The notes under the pieces: generated by a model | Told to the model about the DNA's origin: nothing | The model's input: the letters and a program-made list of their open reading frames with translations, nothing else | Databases searched by the model: none | Program-made: the position numbers and the translations under genes | In this document: positions 14,881-27,899 of the stretch, in pieces | Layout: each line of letters opens with the position of its first letter | How positions within the stretch are numbered: the first letter of the stretch is position 1 | NCBI GenBank assembly: GCA_964006375.1 | Contig: OZ023269.1 | Span: 66,481,029-66,545,028 of the forward strand | Reading direction: 5' to 3' | DNA: 64,000 nt | Source: Tillus elongatus | Taxonomy: Eukaryota > Arthropoda > Insecta > Coleoptera > Cleridae

Positions 14881-15392
14881 CTCTACAAGATTCCGAAGAT
14901 AAAATGCTCCTCCATGCGGATTTCCGGGAGAGGGGTGTGCAGGGGGCGCCGGCATCAAGATTTAACATATCCTTCTCGAATATATGTGGCCTAAATTCTA
15001 ACCTGAACTCCGTCCACCATTTCCTTCAGGCTAATAGGCCCCAACTCTTCTTCCTCACCAAAACCCAAATCAGTGCCAAAACAACCACTAATCACCTTAA
15101 TTTCCCGGGATATGAGCTCCTTACTTTCTTTAGATTGCATGGAGGTGTGTGCGCATACGTCCGTAGCAATCTACCCTGCACCAGACTCCCCAATTTAGAA
15201 CTGGAAGAAAATACATACTTTAGATGAAACTTTCTCTCAGGGCTGCAACTAAATTCATCTGTTGCATTTACCGGTCACTTTCTGACTACAACTTTTTCCA
15301 GCTCTTCGACTACCTTTGTGAAAAAACCCACCATTTGATTTCTGAATATGCTTCCTCCGAGGTCACTATTCTTGGTGACTTCAATATTCATA

Positions 15393-15888
<496 letters not shown>

Positions 15889-16791
15889 AAGGAATGGCTA
15901 GGATTTTCAAAAACCGATCCACAAGGGAGAGCAGCGGAGGCCTTTGCAGCCAGCAATTCTTTAGACAATATGGTTCAGCAACCTACTTACTTTCCTCGTA
16001 TCCCAACACACAGCTCAAATCCCTTGGATCTCCTTCTTACTACAAAGTCTGAATGCTATAAGACATCAGTCACCGCCCCCCTTGGTCGCTCAGACCACGC
16101 CATGGTCACTATTTCCTGCGCAATGCAACCCGAGTTCACACAGTCATCACACCCACGTATCGTTTGGCGCTACAACTCCGCGAACCGAACGGGATTACTT
16201 TTCTTCATTTCTATGGGCGTCTGTCTGCTTCTCTCATCCTGACCCCTCGATATCTCACAAGACGTCACCGAAATTATACAAGCTAGCATGGAATTATTTA
16301 TTTCACGTACCCAGAAAACCTCTTCAGCCACTCAAAAGCCCTGGTTCTCTAAATCATGTGACAAGGCCAGACCTGAAAAGGTCAAAGCTCACAAAACGCC
16401 TCTACACAATCCCAATCAAGAAAAGCGTCAAGCATTTAACGACGCAAGAAACCGCTGTGTTCGCATTCTTTCTGAGGCAGAAAACTCGCTTAATAACCAC
16501 CTCAAAAACAAAGTCCTCTCAAGCTCCAACGGCAGGAAATCCTTCTGGACTCTTGCTAAATCTATTGGGAATAATTTCTGCAAGAGCACGTTCCCACCTC
16601 TTGTTTCAGGGGATTAATTGTTTCTACCGCCCTGGGCAACGCTGAACTTTTTGCCTCGTTGTTCGCCGGCAATTCTACTCTCAACCCACCTCCAAATGTT
16701 AAACCACCAACAGTCCCCAATGTCGCGCATAAAATGACGGATATCATTTTCAAAACTAAAAAAGTACGAAAGATCATCTCTTCTCTTAATA

Positions 16792-17369
16792 CCGTGGTGG
16801 TGGTAAAAAAGATGGTATGGCCTCGACGGAATTGTCATTAGCCACAGATTTTTTAACTTCTCGTTTGAGATTTGTATTTTTTTTCTTTTATTATGTCTGT
16901 TATTTTTAATAACGTAAATACAATCTCAGCATGTACACACTTAATTACGCATACCTACACAGAAATGTACGTATATATTTTAAAATAATTAAAGTTTAAC
17001 ATTTTCCTTTACACTAAGTTTGTAAATACACACATATATACATACTTACATATATACACATATTTATTATAAATAAGAAATTTTTTTTCCTTTTTTTGTA
17101 TTTGTTTTTTTTTGCTGTTTTTTTTTTAATTTTTTTTGGTGTTTTTTTGTTTGTTTTTGTTTTTGTTTTTTTTGTTTTTTTTTGTTTTTTTTGCTTTTTT
17201 TTGTTTTTGTTTTTTGTTTGTTTTTTTTTTGTTTGTGTTTGTTTGTTTTTATGTTTTTTTTTGTTTTTTTTTGTTTCTTTTTTTTCAATTTATATAAGGA
17301 TTAACAGGGACACTTTAACGCCTAGGGGCCCTTCAAGGCATCACAGACAGACAGACTGGACCTCGGAGA
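16792..17369. mobile_element. 578-bp insertion in J1 with 12-bp target duplication
   Basis: TCTCTTAATACC occurs on both sides (ending at 16791 and again just before 17384), and J2 has it once. The insert starts GTGGTGGTGGTAAAAAAGAT, contains ATTAGCCACAGATTTTTT (also found near 34805 at the 3' end of a LINE fragment), has a 200-bp T/G-rich tract (17080-17285) and ends with GACCTCGGAGAGG. A duplication of this length suggests target-primed retrotransposition of a short LINE or SINE piece. Confidence 0.75.
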
Positions 17370-17850
17370 GGTCTCTTAATACCAGGGAAGCCTCTGGCCT
17401 TGACGAGATCCCAGCACTTGTTCTCAAAAAATGCGCACCAGAACTTGTTCCTGTCCTGACTCGTCTGTTTCAGACATCTTACAATAGAGGCATATTCCCT
17501 AGTAACTGGAAAACTGCTCGAGTACAACCCGTCCCCAAGAAAGGATCAAGAGCGGTTCCTAGCAACTACATGACTAATTTCTCTCCTTTTAGTCGCCTCT
17601 AAAGTCATGGAAAAGTATATAAACACCGAATTACTAAAATATCTTGAAAAACACAGTCTAATCCACGACAGGCAGCATGGATTCCGTCAGTGCAGATCAA
17701 CTGCCGACCTCCTTTCCTTTGTTACCCATGCTTGGAACAAGTCTATGAACCTACACGGTAAATCCCAGATTGTCGCTCTAGACATATCCAAATAAGCATT
17801 CGACCAGGTCTAGCACGCAGCGCGGTTTAATAAACTTCCGGCCTATGGCC

Positions 17851-18702
17851 TGTTGAGATATTTGTTTTATTAAATAAATTTATTCTATGGTAAATAAGTT
17901 AGGTTAGTTTGTGTGCTCTGTGTAAAAAAGATATTTGACAGATTAAAAATAAAAGGAACTAGAAATGGAAATCAAAAGTGCCGAGAGTAGTGATGGGAAA
18001 AACCGTTATATTCTATTAACAGTTAAAGCCGTTTACGTTGTTTCATACTAACCGTTGAAAATAACAGCTTCAGTTATTTCGCTGTTATTTTGAACGGGAT
18101 AGTCGATCGATAGTATCCTACATTCCCAAAGCTGTGGGCGAGAATGAGCACACTAGAGTATAAATAACGTGTTTCCTGTTAAGTAATATGTTATAAAGTA
18201 AAGTCTGCTCTATACTGCATAGTATACCCATACATATTTAGCATTCCCAGTCTCATGTCCATTCGTCCCGTTAAATAGTTAAATTTGTTGAAACAGTTGC
18301 CGATGAAAATCGATGTTTATTCATCGAACCTAGTTGCAGTGGAACTGAAACAGATACGACTCCGAATTCTAGTTTAGTGTAAAAAGCGTTATTTTGTAAG
18401 CTGTTATTTTTATAAATCCATAACAGGTGGTTACCGTTGCGGCTCGACAACCGTTTAAAAATTACCGACAGTTAAATAACGACCCATCACTAGCCGAGAG
18501 TCGATCAGTCGGTGTCGAAAAGTACGCGGGTTAGGAGTAATAATAATAATGTAATAATAACGTATTTTTTATTTTAAAATTACCATAAGTTGTATATTAG
18601 AATAATGGTTCTGTTCTGGTGTTCTGTATTGTTTTGACTAATAAAACAATACAAAAATATCAACTACGTCGTTGATTTCACCGCTAAAAACAATAAGAAT
18701 CA
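17851..18702 (+). repeat. Left LTR of the copia element
   Basis: Starts TGTTGAGATATTTG and ends near AAGAATCA. It is interrupted by a hAT-like MITE (17988-18492). Without the MITE it is about 340 bp and matches the right LTR with scattered differences. Confidence 0.88.
17988..18492. mobile_element. hAT-like MITE (505 bp) in the copia LTR
   Basis: Inverted ends TAGTGATGGG and CCCATCACTA, flanked by the 8-bp duplication GCCGAGAG (17980-17987 and 18493-18500). The right LTR holds the empty site. An 8-bp duplication plus TAGNG-type ends is the hAT signature. No coding capacity was seen. Confidence 0.92.
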
Positions 18703-18704
18703 TA

Positions 18705-18720
18705 AGGTTATGGACCCAGG
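18705..18720 (+). promoter_or_regulatory. Copia primer-binding site
   Basis: AGGTTATGGACCCAGG lies just inside the left LTR. It resembles the site complementary to the anticodon region of initiator tRNA-Met used by insect copia elements as an internally cleaved primer (family knowledge; complementarity judged by eye). Confidence 0.6.
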
Positions 18721-18780
18721 TTATGTTAAGAAGTTGAACACGTGTGTATAAAAATAAAAAAGTGGAGAACAGAACCGAAG

Positions 18781-19329
18781 ATGGATCTCCTGAATAAAAT
18801 TGAAACGCTGAAGGACAGTACGAACTTTGACATATGGAAATTTCAAGTTGTAATATATTTTAAGTCGGAGGATATTTATGGAATCGTCACCGGAAACAAG
18901 GAATAGGATAATGCAAAAGCAGAATGGGATAAAAATGATGCTATTGCTCAGCGTATAATAATCACCACTATTGAGAAGACGCCATTGACACATATTCTGA
19001 ATTGTGAAACTTCAAAGGAAATGTTCGAAAAACTGTGCAGTGTTTACGAAAGGGGTACTAAACAACAAAAATATGCTCTTCTGCAAGAGTTTTACAACTT
19101 TACTTATAAAAAGGAAATGGAAATGTCTACATTCATTACTAATTTGAAAAATATTGTGCACAAGTTAAAAACACTTAAGCAGGATATAAATGAAACAATG
19201 GTTATAATGAAGAGCTTTTCTTCATTACCAGAAAATTATAAGTACTTTGTCACTGCATGGGAGTCCACTCAAAAGGACGAAAACAACAAACTTGACATCG
19301 AGGTTGCTGGCAGAAGAAAGCAGATTTAG
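18781..19329 (+). pseudogene. Copia gag fragment
   Basis: ATG at 18781, MDLLNKIETLKDSTNFDIW, is the usual start of a copia Gag. A TAG follows near 18904, then the frame continues with CETSKEMFEKLCSVYERG and SLPENYKYFVTAWES, both standard Gag (UBN2-type) words, to 19329. The zinc knuckle expected next is absent. Confidence 0.85.
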
Positions 19330-19398
19330 GACTCAGGAAAATTCAGAACAGGTAGCATTTAACACAAAACCTCTTTATAAAAATGATCAAAACAAGAA

Positions 19399-21959
19399 AT
19401 GTTGGTGAGTTCTAGCGACGAAATTCTAGTGCGCTGGGACTTTGCCGTTTGGACGGGCTCAAGTAAAGGATTACCGAAAGAAGACATGTCATCATCAGCT
19501 TTGTTGACTTCAAATAAGAATGCAATAAATTGGCATAAAAAGCTTCGACATTTGGGGATAAAAAATATGCAAAAATTAATTCAAGTAAGTCATGGAATAA
19601 ATGAAGAAAAATGAAATAGCAAGTTTGGAAGACATGAAATGCATTAATGCAAAACAGACAAGAAAACCATTCAAAGAAGAGCGAACTCGAGGTATTGGAC
19701 CCCTGGAAAACGTTCATACTGACATTTGTGGCCCAATCGATCCATTGGCATGGGACGGTATGAAATACTTTATAACATTCCTGGACGATTACACACATTA
19801 CACCCAAGTGTAGTTGTTAAAAGGAAAATATGAGGCGGTAGAGGCTATTAAAGATTTTATAAATTATGGTGAAGCAAAATGGAATTTCAAAACTGGATAA
19901 ATAAGATGTGATAATGGGGCTGAATATGTTAACAGTGAACTAAAAACTTAGTGAAAACAAAAAGGAATCATGTTAGATTATACTATACCATATACACCGC
20001 AACTCAATGGTAAATATGAGCGATTACATCTAAGTTTACTCGACAAGTCAAGGTCAGTGATATTCGAATCGAAAATCGATAAAAACATGTGGGGCAAAGC
20101 AGTTCGTGCGGCTGCATACCTCTTTAACAGATTACCTACGGAAAACCTCGAAGTAACACCCTATGAAATGTGGAATAACAGAGTACCTCATTTTAAATTT
20201 TTACAAATCTTTGGATGTAATGCATATGCGAAAAATCTAGGATATTTAAAGAAGCTTGATAACAGAAGTACAAAACTGTGTTTGGTAGGTTACGCTCCGA
20301 ATGGATATAAACTTTATAATAAAACAAAGCAAGAAATTATCATAGCAAGAGATGTAATATTTGACACGAATTCAGAGCCAGTGTTCAGTGAAATAAACCA
20401 TGAAACAGTGAATAGAAACTCTTATGAAGAAATTATAGAACATCAAGGAACTGAGGGTAAAATTTTCGTGAATGTTGAAGAAAAATGTGAAGAAGAGGAA
20501 TTGAGTACGCAAGATGTAAAAGATGAACCTGAAAATCTTAGAAGAGGACAACGAATCAAACAAAACCCAAAAACATTAGAAAATTATGTAATGTTAACTT
20601 ACCAAGAAGTAGTAAACGGTGAAGAAAAAGAAAATTGAATCAAAGCAATTAATGAAAAAAAGTAATCATTAGAAGATAATGATACATGGATGTTAGTGAA
20701 TAAGAATGAAACTGATAACAGTATGAAAATTTTAACAAATAGATGGGTTTTCCGAGTAAAGGATGATGGTACATACAAGGCGAGGTTGGTAGTACGTGGA
20801 TGTGAACAAAAATTTGGGGTAGATTTTACAGAAACTTTCAGTCCAGTTATTGGATGTAATGCTATTAGAACTGTTTTTGCTGTTGCAAGTATGAGAAATG
20901 ATTTCATAGTAAAATTTGACATCAAAACGGCTTTTCCCTACGGAAATTTAGAAGAAAATATATTTATGAAAATTCCAGAAGGTTATGATCAAGATGAAAA
21001 CAAATTGTGTAAACTTAATAATGTGGAACCAGAAATTCACGAATTTTTTATTAAGTTTGGGACTGAAAAAAATGAAAACTGAACAGTGTGTATTTAAAAG
21101 CGACAGTGGAAATCTAACATTAATGATCTATGTGGACGATGGACTAATAATTGGTAACAATATGACGGAAATTGACACTGTGATATCGAAACTAAACACA
21201 GAGTTCAAGATTAAAGTGTGGAAAAATCCAGACAATTATCTAGGAGTATTGTTAATTAAACATAATTGTGAAATAATTTTGTGTCAAGAAGAATTAACAA
21301 GTCAAATTCTTAAAATGGCTGAAAGCCACCCGACAAGAATACTGCTGGATATAAGTGACATAAAGCGAAGTGAAACAAAACTTAAAAACTATCTTTATCG
21401 TGAAGCAGTTGGAAGTTTGTTATATCTGTCGAACAAGACAAGACCAGACCTAAGTTTTTCAGTGAATTTTGCAATTCGTTTTGTTGATGAAAACACCACC
21501 AGTGCAAGTGATGTAAACAATGTAAAACATATCCTTAAATATTTAAATGGTACTAGAAACTATGGATTAAAATATAGAAGTGGGGAAAAGTGCAGTGAAT
21601 GAACAGCGTATTGTGATGCAGATTATACATGGGATTTAACAACACGACGCAGCACAACAGGATATGTGATCTTGTTTAACGGAGGACCCGTAAGTTGGTG
21701 TAGCAGAAAGCAACCTATTGTGTCCTTGTCAACGACCGAAGCTGAGTTTATTGCAGCTGCTGAATGTTGTAAGGAAGCGCTTTTTCCCAAGAATTTTTTG
21801 GAAGAACTGTTAGGTGATAAAATAAGAGTTATTTTAAAGATTGACAATAAAAGTGCATTAGATTTGGTTAAGAATAATATTGTGAATAAGCGTAGTAAGC
21901 ATATAGATGTAAGATACCTTTTTTTGCATACAAAATATGTTGAAAAAGATGGAAATTGA
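19399..21959 (+). pseudogene. Copia pol fragment: integrase, RT, RNase H
   Basis: In order: GAG-pre-integrase (INWHKKLRHLGIKNM, about 19525), integrase with HTDICGPID (19720) and CDNGAEY (19910) but with the ERMNRT-type glutamate box altered to YERLHLSL, RT (NRWVFRVKDDGTYKARLV about 20740; IYVDDGLIIG about 21130) and RNase H ([18 protein letters not shown] about 21700; KHIDVRYLF about 21900). Stops at 19814, 20638 and 21602 and several frameshifts break it. The protease region and the YGLKQAP part of RT are missing. Confidence 0.9.
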
Positions 21960-22090
21960 ATATTGTAATACTAATTTCCAGTTAGCTGATTTGTTTACAA
22001 AGCCACTCTTTTTTTTTCAAAGTTTATAGGTATAAGAAATAACTTGATGTGTGAAGTTTAATTATTCATAATGATTTGGATATTCATTTA

Positions 22091-22098
22091 CGGAGGGA
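22091..22098 (+). promoter_or_regulatory. Copia polypurine tract
   Basis: CGGAGGGA lies immediately before the right LTR, the usual place for plus-strand priming. Confidence 0.6.
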
Positions 22099-22419
22099 TG
22101 TTGAGATATTTGTGTTATTAAATGAATTTATTCTATGGTAAATAAGTTAGGTTAGTTTGTGTGCTCTGTGTAATACAGTTGACTGATTAGGAATAAACGG
22201 AACTAGGAATGGAAATCGAAGGTTCCGAGAGTCGATCAGTTGGCGTCGAAAAGTACGCGGGTTAGGAATAATAATAATGTAATAATAACGTATTTTTTTA
22301 TTTTAAAATTAAGATAAGTTGTATATTAGAATAATGGTTCTGTTCTGGGGTTCTGTATTGTTTTGAGTAATAAAGCAATATTAAAATATCAACTACGTCG
22401 TTGATATTAAAAATCATCA
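22099..22419 (+). repeat. Right LTR of the copia element
   Basis: 321 bp from TGTTGAGATATTTG to AAATCATCA. It is an uninterrupted version of the left LTR and is followed by TGACC and then J1 sequence. Confidence 0.9.
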
Positions 22420-22665
22420 TGACCTACCACCAAAACTCTGTACCTGGACAGCAAATTTCCTCTCCAACCGGAGCATTTCTGTTGTGGATGGCCATTCTTC
22501 TAAACTGTATCCAAGTAAGGTGGTTGAACAATGGAGACTTCACATCCAACCCAGTTCACAGTTACGTGGACGACAGCACCCTCCACTCAAATATACAATA
22601 TTCTAAGCCTGTCTCTTTAGCCCAATTAGATGAGGATCGCAGACTCATGGAGGGTTCTGTCTCTG

Positions 22666-24389
22666 CCCAACAAACACGTTTGTAACCGTTACATGGCATT
22701 GGAAGCTCAATAAAGTATCACCGTAACATTACACTGTTACCTAAAAATGACACAAATGTACTTTGCAAATGGAGCACATTTAGGTAACAAATGAAATATT
22801 GCGTACCATCAAGTATTATAACACAAAATCTATGTAATATTTTTATGTAACATACACATTATACAAATTTCATGGCGTTCTATAGTTTTAAAGCACACAT
22901 TGATAACAACGTAAATTTTTATTTTACAATAAATCAGATAATTATCAAACCCAGCTAATGAAATGTTAATTAAGAAAACCTGTTAACCGAAATAGGTATG
23001 ATTTAAACTTTAAACCTCGTCAATAATTTATTTTGTTATTATATTTATATAAATAAAATAAACGGAAAATAAGTGGAAATACAAATTAACACCTATATGT
23101 TCCAGGCATTGTCGTCGTTTTGTTCGGACAACTGCACAGAGCGAGAGCTAGTGTTGAGTCTTGATCTTGATGTTACTGTTTGCTAATTGATTATGAGGTT
23201 ATGTTATGTTTACTTTGATTGTGCTCGTGTTTGTGATTTATACTGTTTTCTTGTTCCTCATACAAAAGGTAACGTGAACATTTTGTGGTAAGTATTGGAT
23301 TTTATTTTTCTGTATTTCTTGAAAGATTACAGTATTTAATATAAGGTTTAAGAATTTATGTATTGTACATGACTTTATCGACAAAAGTAACCACTGATCG
23401 TGAAGAACTACATTAATATGGGTGTTGAATTCTTATTGGTGTTTCATGTTAAAAATAATTATATTGTACATTTTGAATCTGTGATTGTGTTATCCTAGCG
23501 TTTTATGACGGAATGCGAATTAACCTATATGTTTCAATTGCAGCATCGTTTCTGATCATCATTATCGAAAGACTGGAAATGACTACACAGCGAATTTACA
23601 CAAAGCTATTCACTATAACAAGGTCAGTATTGATGCCCGCTAGATCAACCCAACAAATATAATAAGGTCAGAAAGCTCAACGTTTTAAACATTGCCAAAG
23701 ATAATTAGTAGTACTTAGTTAGTTTTACATGATCATCTGAGTCATCTGAACTTATTGTTTAAATTTGCAACTGTCGTTACCTACTAGCCCGTTTAAATTT
23801 ACAGGAGCTGAGTTTTTGACACAAGCAATGACGACAGATTTGTTAAATAATTACAAAAGCAATTTTAATATGGATGATACTACACTAGTTACAATTTAAA
23901 GTTGCAGTTATATTTAATTATACAAAAAAAAATCAACTGATGTTTAGATTTAGTTTTGAATTTCAAATTATGCATAACTTTGACTTAAATGTGAACATTA
24001 TAAACAATTGTAAAATTAAAATTGAATTTATAAACATTTAAATACAATAAGATATATTATATTATATTGTTTTCTTACAAGTGTTTAATAAATTGTTTTC
24101 AATAATTTTCTGTTTTGTTTTTCTAAACTATTATTGTGTGTGGTTATATAGACACAGCTCTACTCCTAACAACAAAATGTAACATGTAATGTGGATGAAA
24201 TTGTCAATAAATATATCTGATATATATGCCCAACTATGTTACATAGATATATCACGAGAGGAACTATATGCATGACATTTCGTGTTACATGTAACTTACA
24301 AGTTCATAACAAGTTACATAAATGATACTTTTGTAAATAACAAAATATTATTTCAGTTATGTGAATGTTACATAACTGTGTTTGTTGGG
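22666..24389. mobile_element. CCCA-terminal DNA transposon (1724 bp), non-autonomous
   Basis: Perfect 12-bp ends CCCAACAAACAC and GTGTTTGTTGGG, with TG on each side as a likely 2-bp duplication; J2 shows the empty site. Subterminal sequences are rich in GTTACAT/ATGTAAC words in both orientations (for example near 22690, 24175 and 24285). No coding sequence was found in between. See the related elements at 25280, 33363 and 53731. Confidence 0.88.
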
Positions 24390-24982
24390 TGTGTATTTCC
24401 AAAAAATATTGGACTGGGGAAGTAGAAATCTTGTACAATTCAACCCCACCAAATCTCAGTCTTGCTTTCTCTCTCATAAGAGATACACCAGCACTAGACC
24501 CATCACAATGAACAACCAAGTTATTCAAAGTAATGACTCCTTTTCATTTGTTGGCATTTCTGTGGATCGAAATCTCAATTGGCAACAACATGTCACATCA
24601 ATTGCATAATCAATTGCAAATAAGGCCAAGCCTCAAATACTGCCCCCACATCTGGGGTGTGGCTGCCGCTTCTACACTCGCTATCCTGGACTCCATTCCC
24701 TCGGTAACCCCACCGTCACCCAAAGGCTGTCATCCCTTGCCCACGTGCCGTTGGTGACCCCTCTCTCTTTTTTATAGATATCTGCACGGGCGCTGCTCAG
24801 AGGAGCTTTCTTCCATAGTTCCTCCACCTTCTGCCCCCAACATCTACCAGGGGAACAGAGCGAATGCACCCTTTTACTGTTAACAAGTTGCCTCTTTCCT
24901 CCTTTTCGACATCCACGGTACGATAGTATTTAGGCTGTGAGCCCTCGTGGTGTGTTGTTGAAATAAAAAAAATTAAGGTAGC

Positions 24983-25279
24983 TCATACATGGAGCTACCA
25001 AAGTCAATTTCCAACAAGAAGGCCGTGCTGAACATCCAAAATGCTGATGAGTGGTGTTTTATGTGGTAGATCCTGGCACCTCTCCACCCTGTAGAATATA
25101 GAAGCGCTCCTCATCGTATTCATCATTATAGGCCTTATGAGAACGAGTTGGATTTTTCAGGTATTTAGTTTCCTGTTTCTTTAAACCAAATTTCCAAATT
25201 TGAAGAACAGAATACTATATCTATTAACTTTTACGGATTAGAGAAACATTTTGATAATGGTAAATTTTACTACAATATA
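24983..25279 (+). pseudogene. PolB gene continuation after J1
   Basis: The frame resumes at the right border of J1: SSYMELPKSISNKKAVLNIQ, then NADEWCFMW, LAPLHPVEYRS, YRPYENELDFSGI, a TAG near 25163, and FPVSLNQISKFEEQNTISIN followed by FYGLEKHF. This is the well-known segment upstream of the exonuclease domain in insect Polinton PolB (the usual pattern is I-N-V-x-N-x-D-x-x-C-F-x-W ... L-x-F-x-G-I-x-F-P-V). Two in-frame stops. It is cut at 25280 by the next transposon, and the catalytic domains were not found beyond it. Confidence 0.85.
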
Positions 25280-25289
25280 CCCACACAGC

Positions 25290-25670
25290 ACACGGACATC
25301 CATTAGGTATCTAATGGATATCCACAATGAATATCCAGGACGTCCAATGGATATACATGGATATCCAATGGACATACAGATGTTCTACTAATATCCATCG
25401 ATATGGATATCCACGTGGATATACATTGGATGTTGTATGGATATACATGTGGACATGAAATGGATATCCATTATACGTCTAATGGATATTGTATGGATAT
25501 ACATGTGGTCATAAAATGGATATCCATTATACATCTAATGGATATTGTATGGTTATGCATGTGGTCATGAAATTGATATCCATTATACATTTAATAGATA
25601 TTGCATGGATATACATGTGGTCATAAAATGGATATCACTTTTACTTTTACATGAAATGGATATTGGATGC
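25290..25670. repeat. Subterminal ATGGATATCC repeats
   Basis: More than ten copies of ATGGATATCC / GGATATCCAT-like decamers in both orientations, partly within longer direct repeats of about 60 bp (ATGTGGTCATAAAATGGATA). They sit just inside the transposon end, where CACTA-type elements carry transposase-accessory binding repeats. Confidence 0.85.
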
Positions 25671-25689
25671 TAGCCCTAAACCCTCCTTC

Positions 25690-26280
25690 TCTTTCTAACC
25701 ACAGCCCCTCATTAAGACTAATATAAGCGAATAAATATTTTATTTTGTTCTAAAATCATTTACATAACATCATATTCTTCATCTATGAACTGGTTGAGGT
25801 CTGCATTCTTGCTGTAAAGAAAAAAAGACTGCTACTAATCAAACTCTAAAGACCACCCAATAAATAATCAACAAATGTTTATAAAATTTACTTTATTATA
25901 GCTATTATAATTACAACAGTTTAGTGATTATTCCAAAATAAGAGGTAACAGGTATTAATGTTGAGTATCACGACAGAACTGACTATACCCAATAGTTTCA
26001 ATTAGCCTTAAGTGATCTACTTCCATGATCTACTGGAAGTGATCTGCTTCCAAGTAGGGATGATAGATATTCACCAGTAAAATGAACAATTTTACACATA
26101 CATGAAGTTCCATTATATAACTAGGCAATTTATGTTGATTTCATTAATTAATGATATTCACTACATTAAATAATGAATTCATTAGTGAGGTGGCTTAGAT
26201 CAGAGTATATTCCTAACATTTGCAACAAATTCGGAGATCTATTAATTAATTAATAGTAAAGTAAGTCATACCTATTATTT
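25690..26280. other. Non-coding transposon interior
   Basis: AT-rich sequence between the subterminal repeats and the DUF4806-type gene. It probably holds the 3' UTR of that gene. Nothing specific was seen. Confidence 0.5.
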
Positions 26281-26289
26281 CTCTCTCTG

Positions 26290-27400
26290 GTGCTAGCATG
26301 ACGCAGCCAGTTTTTAATGCTATCCACATTTCTTTTTCTGATACATTTTCTGCTAATTTATTTGCATGTACAGAAGCTAGAAATTATTAGATAGATAGGT
26401 CATTCATTGTATAAACTTCAGAAAGAGATAATAACTTACATATCACAACCTTAGCAAGATGGAGACTTGAAAATTTTCTTTTTTTTTGGCACCCACCCAA
26501 CTATATTCTTGGGCCACTTTGTTGGTGAAGAGCCTTCTCAAAATTAATTTGGTGATTTCATCAGTTCGGTGACTCCAATTTTAGCACAATAATTTATCTG
26601 AAGAAGAAAGAATCGTAACTGTGAAATCTTATTGATAAAACAATTGCTGTGAAGATATTTACTAGCAGAGGTTTCCTTACCAAATCCAACTTGAATTGAG
26701 AATTCTCAATTTTTTTTCCATATTACTCAACTCCTCTCATGATTTAAGAGGAAACATATTGATGTCCAATTGGGGATCATTGCTTTTCATTGGCACATCT
26801 GCTGCTTGTCTCTCCGAGCTTAATGAATGCTCGATAAGAGCCAATCTCTGGTTCAATGTGATGACATTTACTTTAATAAATGCCAGATCTCTTAAAATTC
26901 TCGACCTGAATTCTGTAATACATTGAGAATTGATTAGTCATTATGTTATATTATATCATCGCACCATATGTATATGTTTTGATACCTTACCATCATCTGC
27001 AGCACGAGCCTCAGAAGAAGGTCCTGGTCTTGCCTTATTTGTGATTCTTTGTGAACATAATATGCCTCTAGGAGTGGAGGCATCATCTGAAACAGGAGTC
27101 GAAGTCACAGTTGGAACAGGAAACTGCCTATTAAAACTGGATGTTGTAGGCGTCAAATGAACTGTACTCTCCTGCCTTCCTGTCTCTGATGAATCTATAT
27201 CAGTTGCTGCCCTTTTTTGGACACCTGTAATGAAGGAGCTTTGGGATATGGTGACAGCAGTGGCAATTCGTCTTCTTCTTCACTGCTTGATATTTTTCTT
27301 TTTTTCTTGATTTTTCTATTTTGATTGGAAAATTCAGTGTCTGAATTCAAATCGGATTCTTCCTCAGCCTTTTTAGCTTCTTCCTGGCGATGTCATATGA
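26290..27400 (-). pseudogene. DUF4806-type protein gene, spliced, degraded
   Basis: On the minus strand, blocks separated by intron-like gaps read in order: an acidic stretch near 27290-27360, a segment at 26700-26925 with VITLNQRLALIEHSL and then MFPLKS, a segment at 26480-26590 with LILRRLFTNKVAQEYSW, and a segment at 26290-26385 with LAENVSEKEMWIALKNWLR. These match the conserved core of DUF4806 proteins (FPL start, NELAQKYSW-type centre, closing amphipathic helix with W and R), often found in insect transposons beside TNP2-type transposases. Role unproven; perhaps a DNA-binding accessory. Exon limits are not resolved. Confidence 0.65.
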
Positions 27401-27672
27401 AGCTGAATAAGAAAAGGGTTGTCACATTTCATTTTAAAATAATTCTAGCATGTAAAACGAGCATAGAACTGATGCAATGGTGATGTTAAAAAGCCTTAGT
27501 TTGGGTTGGGCCAGAAAATATAAGTCAATAATTAATTTGCAGGTGGTCGTTTTAAAACAGCTTAAGCTAAATTAAGGGAGGTAAGATAGTATTGAATTTA
27601 AATATTTGAGAAAACCTTTCAACCACTTAAATATTAAGAAGCTTAATTTCCTTGTCCCTTAACATTGAAATG

Positions 27673-27673
<1 letters not shown>

Positions 27674-27769
<96 letters not shown>
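27674..27769. repeat. (AT)n microsatellite
   Basis: About 96 bp of AT dinucleotide between the DUF4806-type gene and the transposase gene. Confidence 0.98.
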
Positions 27770-27770
<1 letters not shown>

Positions 27771-27899
27771 TTTTGCCACAAAAATTTATAAATCAACTTG
27801 AGAGACATCCACAGTTCACGTAAAAATGTTCTGCTTACTGAAGCCATTGAAAAGAGGTATATAACTCGATATAAAGTCATCAACCTCCTAGCCATGTCC

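Larger units (their letters stand above)
17851..22419 (+). mobile_element. Ty1/copia LTR retrotransposon, defective, inserted in J1
   Basis: LTRs at 17851-18702 (enlarged by a MITE) and 22099-22419, both beginning TGTTGAGATATTTGT. Target duplication TGGCC (17846-17850) against TGACC (22420-22424), one mismatch. Internal order is gag, integrase, RT, RNase H, the copia order. A stretch with the gag zinc knuckle and protease is missing, and every domain carries stops. J2 supplies the empty site (CTATGGCC joined to TACCACC). Confidence 0.93.

Noticed and set aside
17067..17602. Lys-rich / Phe-rich frames across 17080-17290
   Set aside because: Low-complexity T/G tract inside an insertion; no domain, no start context.
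19412..19807. Antisense frames over copia, BEL and J elements (for example 19412-19807, 46330-46638, 48194-48571)
   Set aside because: Shadow frames opposite recognisable sense domains.
22425..24978. An independent third J element
   Set aside because: Its pieces continue J1 exactly where the copia and CCCA insertions interrupt it, as J2 shows.
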